The translations under genes were made by a program, and so were the position numbers. DNA of 35,130 nucleotides, taken from the NCBI RefSeq assembly GCF_903933125.1, contig NZ_CAIZIZ010000505.1, positions 1 through 35,130 on the forward strand, in the 5' to 3' direction. Shown here piece by piece: positions 24,811-31,806 of this stretch (positions are counted from its first letter, which is position 1; the number at the start of each line of letters is the position of its first letter). Origin of the DNA: an uncultured Lamprocystis sp. (lineage in GTDB: Bacteria; Pseudomonadota; Gammaproteobacteria; Chromatiales; Chromatiaceae). The notes beneath the pieces were generated by a model. The model saw only the letters and a list, made by a program, of their open reading frames with translations, searched no databases and was not told where the DNA came from.

Positions 24811-25833
24811 TCAGCCGCCCGCTGCCGCGCGGGTCTCCGGGGCATATTCGAAGGCGTCGGAGAACAGGTGATCCCGAGGCAAGCCGCGGGCCTCGAAGGC
24901 GCGGCGGCCGGCCTCCACCATCGGCGGCGGCCCGCTCAGGTAGCAGTCGAATCCGCTCAGATCCGCGTGATCCGCCGCGACCGCCTCATGGACGAATCCG
25001 GTTCGTCCCTGCCAGTCCGGGTCGGGCTCCGAGAGGACCGGGGTGTAGGTGAAGTGCGGGTGCGCCCGCGCCCAGGCGAGCGGCAGGTCGGGGAGATAGA
25101 GATCGCGGCGCGCCCGCACCCCCCAGTAGAGTTGCATGGGGCGTTCGATCCCGATATGGAAGGCGTGCTCGATCATGGCTTTGAGCGGCGCGAAACCAGT
25201 GCCGCCGCCCATCAAAATGATCGGGCGGTCGGTGTCCTCGCGCAGAAAGAAAGTGCCGAGCGGTCCCTGGATGCGCAGGATGGTCTTTTCCTGCAAGTCA
25301 TTGAACACATAGTCCGTGAACTGGCCCTGGGGCACGTGGCGCACATGCAATTCGATGGCCGCGTCGTCATGAGGGGCGTTGGCAATGGAGAAGGCGCGTT
25401 TGCGCCCGTCACGCAGGATGAAGTCCAGATACTGACCGGCGAAGAACTGGAGCCGCTGCTGCTCCGGCAGTTTCAGATAGAGGCGCACCACGTCATGACT
25501 CAGGTGCTCCTTACGGACGACGCGGCACGGCAGGGTCCGGACCTCGATCTGGGCGACGCCGCGGATCTGCGTCACGCCGAGGACCAGATCGGCCGTCGGG
25601 ACCGCCTGGCAGGTAAGGCAGGTCCCCGGCGGTTTGCCTTCCAGGCCGCTCGTCGTGCCGCTCGGATAGTCGACCTGACCGGCGATGAGCTGGGCGGCGC
25701 AGGAACCGCAGGTGCCGTTGCGGCAGCCGTAAGGCAGCCCCACGCCCTGGCGCAGCGCGGCGGCGAGAATGGTCTCGCCGGGCGCCGCGTCGAAGTGCTG
25801 GTCGGCCGGCTCGGTGCGGATCTGGAAGCTCAT
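24811..25833 (-). CDS. 2Fe-2S ferredoxin / FAD / NAD(P)H oxidoreductase (CDP-6-deoxy-glucoseen reductase family)
   Basis: 340 residues. The N-terminal plant-type ferredoxin domain has ligands C37, C42, C45 and C75 (CX4CX2CX29C). The FAD domain carries KRAFSIANAP (the RxYS-like flavin motif) and the NAD(P)H domain GGGTGFAPLKAM, followed by YWGVRARRDLYL and CYLSGPPPMVEA. It moves electrons from NAD(P)H through FAD to the iron-sulfur cluster. Homologues next to ubiD in gammaproteobacteria are annotated as CDP-6-deoxy-delta-3,4-glucoseen reductase or Fre-like; the true acceptor is uncertain. Here ubiD lies 3.7 kb away on the same strand with plus-strand genes between. ATG 25833 is the only sensible start; the ribosome binding site is weak. 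Confidence 0.9.
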   Translation of the reverse strand: MSFQIRTEPADQHFDAAPGETILAAALRQGVGLPYGCRNGTCGSCAAQLIAGQVDYPSGTTSGLEGKPPGTCLTCQAVPTADLVLGVTQIRGVAQIEVRTLPCRVVRKEHLSHDVVRLYLKLPEQQRLQFFAGQYLDFILRDGRKRAFSIANAPHDDAAIELHVRHVPQGQFTDYVFNDLQEKTILRIQGPLGTFFLREDTDRPIILMGGGTGFAPLKAMIEHAFHIGIERPMQLYWGVRARRDLYLPDLPLAWARAHPHFTYTPVLSEPDPDWQGRTGFVHEAVAADHADLSGFDCYLSGPPPMVEAGRRAFEARGLPRDHLFSDAFEYAPETRAAAGG

Positions 25834-25913
25834 GTCAGTCGACCGCCTTTGCGCCGGCGCGCCTTTGGGTGAATAATCCGAACGGATTACAAAGAAATGA
25901 CTTCGGCGGGATT

Positions 25914-26804
25914 GTGGACGAAATCATCATTGTCGGCTGCGGATATGTGGGCACGCGTCTGGCCCGCCAATACCTGGACCTTGGCCTGTCCGTGACCGGT
26001 CTGGTGCAGAGTCCCGCCGGGGTCGAGCGCCTGGGCGCCGCCGGGATCCCGGCGCGTCGCGTCCAACTGGCGCAGGGCAGCCTGACGGCAACGGAGCCCC
26101 TTGGCGCCCTGGACGGCGCCCGCGTCTTCCATCTGGCGCCGCCGTCGGTCGCGGGCAGCGAGGACCAGCATACCCGCTGTCTGGTCGATGCGTTCGCGCG
26201 GACCGGTCACCCGCGCCGGGTGGTCTACATCAGCACCACCGGTGTCTATGGCGACTGTCAGGGGGCCTGGGTGGATGAGTCCTGGCCGGCCCGCCCCGGG
26301 GCCGATCGCGCGCGCCGCCGCTGGGATGCCGAGCAGACCCTGAGGCGCTGGAGCGCGGCGAGCGGGGGTGAACTGGTGATCCTGCGGGTCGCCGGAATCT
26401 ACGGCCCGGACCGGCTCCCGTTGGAGCGTATCCGCCAGGGCCAGCCGCTGGTGCGGCCGCAGGAGTCGCCTTTCAGCAACCGCATCCATGTGGACGATCT
26501 GGTTGCGGCCTGTGTCGCCGCGATGGAACGCGGCCGGCCGGGTGCCGTTTACAATGCGTGTGATGACGCGCCGAGCACCATGACCGACTATTTCCTGGCG
26601 ATTGCCGACGCCGCGGGTCTGGCGCGCCCGCCATTGATTCCGATGGCGGAGGCGGCCGGTCAGGTCTCCGCCGGGATGCTGTCCTACCTGGCTGAATCGC
26701 GACGTCTGCGCAATCGCAAGCTGCGCGAGGAGTTGGGTTTGAGTCTGCGGTATCCCAGTCTGGCGGACGGGCTGCGCGCCTGTGGCATCGTGCGTGGCGA
26801 CTGA
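25914..26804 (+). CDS. NAD-dependent epimerase/SDR-family protein (YeeZ-like)
   Basis: About 296 residues. An extended short-chain dehydrogenase fold is indicated by IIIVGCGYVGTRLA (G-x-G-x-x-G) at the N-terminus, STTGVYGD (the YG part of the active-site region) mid-protein and a Rossmann-type RIHVDDLVAAC near the C-terminal half. The canonical YxxxK is not clear, as in YeeZ-like atypical members, so it may bind a nucleotide without being an epimerase. GTG 25914 is my choice because it begins just before the nucleotide motif; GTG 25869 upstream in frame would add 15 residues. It is divergent from the reductase gene with 80 bases between. Confidence 0.78.
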   Translation: MDEIIIVGCGYVGTRLARQYLDLGLSVTGLVQSPAGVERLGAAGIPARRVQLAQGSLTATEPLGALDGARVFHLAPPSVAGSEDQHTRCLVDAFARTGHPRRVVYISTTGVYGDCQGAWVDESWPARPGADRARRRWDAEQTLRRWSAASGGELVILRVAGIYGPDRLPLERIRQGQPLVRPQESPFSNRIHVDDLVAACVAAMERGRPGAVYNACDDAPSTMTDYFLAIADAAGLARPPLIPMAEAAGQVSAGMLSYLAESRRLRNRKLREELGLSLRYPSLADGLRACGIVRGD

Positions 26805-26913
26805 CAGCGGGATGACAAGCAGCTAGACTTCAAGTCCGCTCGGGCGCTGTTCAGGGGTTACCTGGACCCGTCCGGCGGTCGTTTTCGACCAGATCGAGCC
26901 AGGAGACTTATCC

Positions 26914-27312
26914 GTGAGCCCAACCATCCGATCGTCCGCCTTGGCGACCGCCCTGATCGCGGTCATGTCGCTGTCGGCGCCAGTCAGCGCTGTGGATGAC
27001 AGCAGCTTCAACTACGAAACCACCAAGGATCTGCTCGCCGTCTGTGCCGCCGGCATGGATGCGCAGGCTCAGGTCGCGGCGGCTTTCGGCTGCCGCGCCT
27101 TCATTGAAGCGACGGTGCAGTACCACGACGCGGTCAGCGACCGTAAGAAGATGAAACGGCTGATCTGCTACCCCAAGGATGCCACCATTGCCGGTGCCCG
27201 CGACGTTTTTCTCGCCTGGGGTCAGAAGAACGCGGACAACGCCAAACGGATGAACGAACTGCCCGTCGTAGGTCTGGTGCGGTCTCTGGCGCAGGCGTAC
27301 CCCTGCCGATGA
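26914..27312 (+). CDS. Rap1a/Tai-like periplasmic protein (copy 1)
   Basis: 132 residues. A Sec signal peptide ends near PVSA. The mature part has four cysteines, in LLAVCAAG, FGCRAF, LICYPKD and the terminal YPCR, which matches the Rap1a/Tai family whose members are disulfide-stabilised periplasmic immunity proteins against type VI amidases. No effector is encoded nearby, so an immunity role is not shown. Its close paralogue is at 27673-28074, with the same cysteine positions and the shared sequence KQMKRLICYP or KKMKRLICYP. GTG 26914 has AGGAGA about 6 bases upstream. The stop is 50 bases before the first glycine-zipper lipoprotein. Confidence 0.8.
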   Translation: MSPTIRSSALATALIAVMSLSAPVSAVDDSSFNYETTKDLLAVCAAGMDAQAQVAAAFGCRAFIEATVQYHDAVSDRKKMKRLICYPKDATIAGARDVFLAWGQKNADNAKRMNELPVVGLVRSLAQAYPCR

Positions 27313-27362
27313 GCCGCCCGGTTCAACATTTCTTCTCGTCGCATCATTACCCGGAGCTTTTC

Positions 27363-27596
27363 ATGAAACCGATCGCCATTCTCCTCCTTGCCGCGGCTGC
27401 CGGGCTGGCAATGACCGGCTGCGGCGACACCTCCCGTGCGCGGGTCGCCACCGGGACCGGCATGGGTGCCGCCACCGGTGCCATCATCGGCTCGTTCAGC
27501 GCGAATGCCGGCACCGGCGCCCTGATCGGCGCCGGGGTCGGTGCCCTGGGCGGCGTCCTGGTGGACGAGCACGCCCGCGGCAGCTTCAATAACTGA
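27363..27596 (+). CDS. Glycine-zipper lipoprotein (copy 1)
   Basis: 77 residues. The lipobox AMTGC follows a short hydrophobic signal. The mature part contains glycine/alanine repeats (ATGTGMGAATGAIIGSF and GALIGAGVGALGGVL) typical of glycine-zipper segments that pack in membranes. ATG 27363 has GGAG 6 bases upstream; an upstream ATG overlapping the previous stop is in frame but gives no lipobox at the right distance. The sequence from the zipper to VDEHARG is shared with the two lipoproteins at 28141 and 28412. Function is unknown; similar small lipoproteins are seen in envelope-stress contexts. Confidence 0.78.
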   Translation: MKPIAILLLAAAAGLAMTGCGDTSRARVATGTGMGAATGAIIGSFSANAGTGALIGAGVGALGGVLVDEHARGSFNN

Positions 27597-27672
27597 GATC
27601 ATCCGCCGGTCCGTCGCTGCGACGGGCCGTTTTGCCGCGGCCACGCGTAACAATTCCTTAAGGACCCGATCG

Positions 27673-28074
27673 ATGCAAGCCAACTCAGCGTTCATTCATG
27701 CCCTGGCTGCCGCCGGGATTGCCTTGGCCTTGGGCCAGCCGGCCGTGGCCGTGGAAAATGCGGATTTCCGCTTCGATACCACCAAGGACCTGTACGCCGT
27801 CTGCGCGGTGCCGTCCAACGCTGCCGAGTATCCGATGGCACACCAGGCGTGCCGTGCGTTCATCGAGTCCGCAGTGCAATACCACGATGCAATCAGCAAG
27901 CCGAAGCAGATGAAGCGACTGATCTGCTATCCGGCGAACGCCACCATCGAGGAGGGTTTGTCGGCCTTCAATGCCTGGGCTGCGGCCAAGGCCGGTGACG
28001 CGACGCTGATGGGCGAGCCGCCGGTGGTTGGTTTGATCCGCGCACTCGCGGCCAAGTATCCTTGTAAGGGCTGA
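27673..28074 (+). CDS. Rap1a/Tai-like periplasmic protein (copy 2)
   Basis: 133 residues. Signal peptide ends near PAVA. The mature protein has the same order as copy 1: FRFDTTKDLYAVC, HQACRAFIESAVQYHDAI, KQMKRLICYP and a terminal YPCKG, so all four cysteines are kept. The N-terminal helix also reads F-x-x-TTKDL in both. AAGGA lies about 9 bases before ATG 27673. It follows the first lipoprotein by 76 bases and precedes the second lipoprotein by 66, so the pair of genes has been duplicated in tandem. Whether it binds an effector is unknown. Confidence 0.8.
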   Translation: MQANSAFIHALAAAGIALALGQPAVAVENADFRFDTTKDLYAVCAVPSNAAEYPMAHQACRAFIESAVQYHDAISKPKQMKRLICYPANATIEEGLSAFNAWAAAKAGDATLMGEPPVVGLIRALAAKYPCKG

Positions 28075-28140
28075 CCCGCCGCGTCCCAGGCGCCCCCGGT
28101 CGCGGCCGCGGGCAACCTTTCTCAGATACCAGGAACTCTC

Positions 28141-28398
28141 ATGAACACCTTTGCGATAAAGACTGTCGGCGTCCCCAAGGCCCTGATCGGCGCGGTCCTG
28201 ATCACCACGCTGCCGCTGGCCGGATGCGGCAACACGACCGGGACACGTTCAGCGACCGGTGCGCTCATGGGTGCCGCGGGCGGTGCGCTGATCGGTTCAT
28301 TGACCGCTCAAGCCGGGGCCGGCGCCCTGATCGGGCTCGGCGTGGGCGCCCTCGGCGGCTACCTCTATGACCAGCACCTCAAAGGCAATATCGACTGA
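28141..28398 (+). CDS. Glycine-zipper lipoprotein (copy 2)
   Basis: 85 residues. The signal ends in the lipobox LPLAGC. The mature part is TGALMGAAGGALIGSL then GALIGLGVGALGGYLYDQH, the same zipper layout as the other two. The C-terminal YDQHLKGN corresponds to VDEHARGS of copy 1. AGGA lies 7 bases before ATG 28141. It is followed after 13 bases by the third member, which has its own GGGAGG site, so these two are very likely cotranscribed. Confidence 0.78.
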   Translation: MNTFAIKTVGVPKALIGAVLITTLPLAGCGNTTGTRSATGALMGAAGGALIGSLTAQAGAGALIGLGVGALGGYLYDQHLKGNID

Positions 28399-28411
28399 TC
28401 GGGAGGCGCCG

Positions 28412-28642
28412 GTGAAGGCTATTGTCGTGACCGTCCTGCTCACGGCCGCCCTGGTACTCTCCGGTTGCGGGACCACCGCTCGGGCCAGGCAGGCCAGTGG
28501 GACGGCCTTGGGCGCCGGCGTCGGCGCGATCATTGGGTCTTTGAGTGCCGATGCCGGTCAGGGCGCCCTGCTGGGCGCCGCCATTGGCTCCCTGGGCGGG
28601 GTGTTGATGGACGAGTATCGTACCGGTGGGTTCGGTCCCTAG
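28412..28642 (+). CDS. Glycine-zipper lipoprotein (copy 3)
   Basis: 76 residues. Lipobox VLSGC; zipper ASGTALGAGVGAIIGSL and GALLGAAIGSLGGVLMDEY, ending MDEYRTGGFGP. Start GTG 28412 with GGGAGG about 5 bases upstream. This copy has no Rap1a-like partner in front of it, so the array is two pairs plus one extra lipoprotein. A T-run lies just past the stop (28654-28660) but without a clear stem. Confidence 0.76.
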   Translation: MKAIVVTVLLTAALVLSGCGTTARARQASGTALGAGVGAIIGSLSADAGQGALLGAAIGSLGGVLMDEYRTGGFGP

Positions 28643-28674
28643 CGTTTCGTTGCGTTTTTTTACTCAAACGACGG

Positions 28675-28703
28675 TTGACGCACCGACCCTGATACACTAC
28701 TTT
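28675..28703 (+). promoter_or_regulatory. Predicted sigma70-type promoter for the RRM gene
   Basis: TTGACG at 28675-28680, 17 bases, then TACTTT at 28698-28703. The -35 is a near-perfect match and the spacing is ideal; the -10 is moderate. Transcription would start near 28710 and produce a leader of about 360 bases before the RRM gene at 29072. Confidence 0.5.
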
Positions 28704-29071
28704 TCGCCCTGTTTCCATTGCCGCCAGACGCCAGGGTTCCAATCGACCGACAAGACACTACCCTATCGCCCCTCCGGAGTCCCTCCCGGGGCATGTCTTT
28801 GGGACCCGACCCGTCCGAAAGCCGAAGTCAGCGCCGATGCAGGCGCCGTCTGAAGGTTGCCGGACCCACTCCCGATCCATCCCCAGGCCCGATTCCGATC
28901 GCGCGATGCGGTTTGTCTCCGCGTGTCCTACCCTTGTGGCATCGCATACCGCATGTGCGGCATGCCGTCGGCAGCGACGGCGGGCAGTTCTCAGTTTCCG
29001 ACGAGCGGACTTGTGTATTGGTCGCTCGGCGGGTTTCCTCCGACCAATGCACACGAACGTGAGAGACAGCG
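28704..29071 (+). other. Long predicted 5' leader of the RRM gene
   Basis: No convincing gene lies in these 368 bases; short open frames look like noise. Visible structures are GGCAT (28938-28942) pairing with ATGCC (28962-28966) around an inner CCGCA-TG-TGCGG (28949-28960), and TTGGTCG (29018-29024) pairing with CGACCAA (29041-29047) about 25 bases before the ATG. Long structured leaders are common in cold-responsive RNA chaperone genes, so a post-transcriptional switch is possible. Confidence 0.4.
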
Positions 29072-29434
29072 ATGAGGATCTACGTAGGCAACCTGTCGTA
29101 TAGCGTCACTGATGAGGATCTGCGCGAGGCCTTCGGCGAATACGGCGAACTCGCCGCCGCCGAGGTCATCAAGGACAAATTCTCTGGTCAGTCCAAAGGA
29201 TTTGGGTTTGTCGATATGCCCAACAACGCGGATGCGGATACCGCAATCAAGGAGTTGAACGAGTCCGTCTACAAGGGCCGTAAGCTCACCGTCAACGAGG
29301 CCCGTCCGCGCGAGCAGAATCGTCCGCGCGGCGGCGGCGGAGGTGGCGGGGGAGGCGGTGGTTGGGGCGGCGGCGGTGGCGGGCGCGACCGTGATCGCGA
29401 CGGCGGCGGCCGTGAGGGTGGCGGGCGCTACTGA
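29072..29434 (+). CDS. Single-RRM RNA-binding protein with glycine-rich tail
   Basis: 120 residues. One RNA recognition motif: RNP2 is IYVGNL at 3-8 and RNP1 is KGFGFVDM near 42-49, both with the aromatic residues that stack on RNA bases. The tail, from about 85, is glycine-rich with Arg/Asp repeats (runs of Gly, then GRDRDRD), resembling RGG-like tails. Such proteins in cyanobacteria and gammaproteobacteria are often cold-induced RNA chaperones. The ATG is preceded only by a weak GAGA, and the leader is structured, so translation may be regulated. It stands alone, convergent with ubiD. Confidence 0.92.
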   Translation: MRIYVGNLSYSVTDEDLREAFGEYGELAAAEVIKDKFSGQSKGFGFVDMPNNADADTAIKELNESVYKGRKLTVNEARPREQNRPRGGGGGGGGGGGWGGGGGGRDRDRDGGGREGGGRY

Positions 29435-29570
29435 AGCCGGAACCTGGTTGACGGATCGGCCGCTGGCGTTTGCGGGCGACCGATCCTGAAGTTGCTTGAG
29501 GCGCGTTGGTGTCGTTGTCGAAGAAGCGATTCAACGACTATTTCCCGCTCCACGCCCCGCGCCAGACCGG

Positions 29571-31049
29571 TCATGCGCGCGGACCATCAATGCCCAGATC
29601 CCCCCAGATTCGATCGACCCGTTCGCGCACCGCGTCATCCATACGAATCGGGCGTCCCCACTCGCGCGTCGTCTCCCCAGGCCATTTGTTGGTCGCGTCG
29701 AATCCGATCTTGGACCCGAGACCCGACACCGGCGAGGCGAAGTCGAGATAGTCGATCGGGGTATTCTCGATCAGCACCGTATCGCGTGCCGGGTCCATGC
29801 GCGTGGTCATGGCCCAGATGACATCCTTCCAGTCGCGGGTGTTCACATCGTCGTCCACCACGATGACGAACTTGGTGTACATGAATTGCCGCAGAAAGGA
29901 CCAGACGCCCATCATCACGCGCTTGGCATGGCCTGGGTATTGCTTCTTCATGCTGACGACGGCGAGCCGGTAAGAACAGCCCTCGGGCGGCAGATAGAAG
30001 TCCTCGATCTCCGGGAATTGCTTTTTCAGGATTGGCACGAAGACCTCGTTCAGTGCGACCCCGAGGATGGCGGGCTCATCCGGCGGCCGGCCCGTGTAGG
30101 TGCTGTGATAGATCGGGTCGGCGCGCTGGGTGATGCGGTCGATGGTGAAGACCGGGAAGCGGTCGACCTCGTTGTAATAGCCGGTGTGGTCGCCGAACGG
30201 GCCTTCGGGCGCCAGATCGTCCGGATGGATGTGGCCCTCAAGGACGATTTCGGCGCTGGCCGGGACTTGCAGGTCGGAGCCCAGGCAGGCGGCCAGTTCG
30301 GTCCGGCTGCCGCGCAGCAAGCCCGCGAAGGCATACTCCGACAGGGTGTCGGGCACCGGTGTCACCGCCCCCAGGATGGTCGCCGGGTCAGCGCCCAGGG
30401 CCACCGAAACCGGGAAGGGCTGGCCCGGATGCGCGCGCTGGAAGTCCCGAAAATCCAGGGCCCCGCCGCGATGGGCGAGCCAGCGCATGATGACGCGGTT
30501 GGGTCCCAGCACCTGCATCCGGTAAATGCCGAGATTCTGTCGCGACTTCTCCGGGCCGCGGGTCACCACCAGGCCCCAGGTGATCAGGCGCGCGGCATCT
30601 CCAGGCCAGCAGTGCTGGATCGGGTAGCGTCCCAGGTCGACCTGATCGCCAACGAAGACCTGCTGCTGACAGGGGGCGTTGCGTCGCACCTTCGGAGCCA
30701 TGTCCAGGACTTTCTTGAAGATCGGCAAGGCGGCCCAGGCTTCACGCATGCCCTTGGGCGGGTCCGGCTCCTTGAGGAAAGCGAGCAGTCGCCCGACCTC
30801 GCGCAAGGCTTCGACCGACTCCTCGCCCATCCCGAGCGCGACCCGCTTGGGCGTGCCGAACAGGTTGCCCAGCAAGGGAATCCGTGACCCTTTGGGCCGC
30901 TCGAACAGGAGCGCGGGACCGCCGGCGCGCAGGGTGCGGTCGCAGATCTCGGTGACCTCGAGGTAGGGATCGACCTCGGCCCGGACGCGCTTGAGTTCGC
31001 CGCGTCCTTCCAGTTGCTCGATGAAGTCACGGAGATCGGCGTATTTCAT
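29571..31049 (-). CDS. ubiD: 4-hydroxy-3-polyprenylbenzoate decarboxylase
   Basis: 492 residues, full length. UbiD-family decarboxylase using prenylated FMN, in ubiquinone synthesis. Typical segments are the N-terminal [19 protein letters not shown], then [36 protein letters not shown] (acidic catalytic region) and [20 protein letters not shown] near the C-terminus. ATG 31049 gives the standard N-terminus. The flavin cofactor is made by UbiX, which is not in this window. A Fre-like reductase usually found next to ubiD is at 24811-25833 on the same strand but separated by an inserted plus-strand block. Confidence 0.95.
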   Translation of the reverse strand: MKYADLRDFIEQLEGRGELKRVRAEVDPYLEVTEICDRTLRAGGPALLFERPKGSRIPLLGNLFGTPKRVALGMGEESVEALREVGRLLAFLKEPDPPKGMREAWAALPIFKKVLDMAPKVRRNAPCQQQVFVGDQVDLGRYPIQHCWPGDAARLITWGLVVTRGPEKSRQNLGIYRMQVLGPNRVIMRWLAHRGGALDFRDFQRAHPGQPFPVSVALGADPATILGAVTPVPDTLSEYAFAGLLRGSRTELAACLGSDLQVPASAEIVLEGHIHPDDLAPEGPFGDHTGYYNEVDRFPVFTIDRITQRADPIYHSTYTGRPPDEPAILGVALNEVFVPILKKQFPEIEDFYLPPEGCSYRLAVVSMKKQYPGHAKRVMMGVWSFLRQFMYTKFVIVVDDDVNTRDWKDVIWAMTTRMDPARDTVLIENTPIDYLDFASPVSGLGSKIGFDATNKWPGETTREWGRPIRMDDAVRERVDRIWGDLGIDGPRA

Positions 31050-31262
31050 GGGCTGAGGTCGGCTGAGTGCGGGCCGGCATGATCGGGCATTGCGCGGCTC
31101 GGCTCAAGCCGCGGGCGCCTCAGTCGTACTTGATGTCTGAAACCCCGCAAACCTGAGTGTGCTTGTCTGGTATCTGACATTCCAGGGGGCTGTGCGGTTG
31201 CAGGCGCGGATCAAGAGGGCTTCCCCGATGCGATTTCTCCTGATATACTATCGGCATAAATA

Positions 31263-31284
31263 TTGCTTTAATATGACAAAGCAA
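31263..31284. promoter_or_regulatory. Operator-like palindrome upstream of pflB
   Basis: TTGCTTT at 31263-31269 and AAAGCAA at 31278-31284 are perfect inverted arms separated by 8 bases, within an AT-rich patch. It lies about 520 bases before pflB and 215 before ubiD, so it could serve either gene. The arms do not match FNR, ArcA or CRP consensus sites. Confidence 0.3.
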
Positions 31285-31520
31285 GTTGGACCGTAGGTCA
31301 GCCGGGCGCTGCTGTACCGGATCTTCGTACGTGCCGACCGTTGCCGCGAACGAACGCATGTGTGTACCCGAGGGTTTCATTCTCGTTCTAGGTCCGGCCG
31401 TTGCGGTTTGGCAGGCGGGTTGTATCGGTGACCGGGTTTGCGGGTTCCAGGCCGACCACGTCTCGCAAGATCGTTGGTCGGCTATACCCTTAAAAAATGA
31501 CTACTTGAATAGTAATATGA

Positions 31521-31557
31521 AAGCCCAACTTCGCCAGCCTTGTGCAGGCTGGGGCTT
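31521..31557. repeat. Strong hairpin, possible REP-like element
   Basis: CCAGCCT (31534-31540) pairs with AGGCTGG (31546-31552) around a 5-base loop, and an outer pair AAGCC/GGCTT (31521-31525, 31553-31557) extends it. No T-run follows. It lies between the AT-rich patch and pflB and could be a REP-like sequence or leader structure. Confidence 0.5.
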
Positions 31558-31806
31558 GGCAAACTTCCAGCCGCGAATGAACTTCACAGCACCGATGATC
31601 AGCCCTGTCTCGTTTGACGCGGCTGGCATTTAGGCGATTCGTGTAGAATTGCCGAGTGCGGACGCGATCCCCGGTTCGCCGGGAGAATGTGTGCCGCAGA
31701 TGAAGACCGCGCAGACGGTCGTAGTGCGCTGACCGAGGGCCCGAGGCCAGGCGGCTCAGCCAAGCTGTCCACCAAGACGACCAAAGAGATCTAGAGGAGC
31801 ATCCCG

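Larger units (their letters stand above)
31050..31806. other. Intergenic region between divergent ubiD and pflB
   Basis: 757 bases with no convincing gene; the open frames present have no ribosome binding site or recognisable protein. The middle, 31245-31290, is AT-rich and contains the palindrome at 31263-31284; a strong hairpin lies at 31521-31557. The last 180 bases, GC-rich, lead to AGGAG about 7 bases before the pflB ATG. I did not find a canonical FNR box (TTGAT-N4-ATCAA). Confidence 0.6.

Noticed and set aside
31286-31633. 115-codon plus-strand open frame upstream of pflB
   Set aside because: No ribosome binding site, no family resemblance, and it spans the hairpin at 31521-31557.
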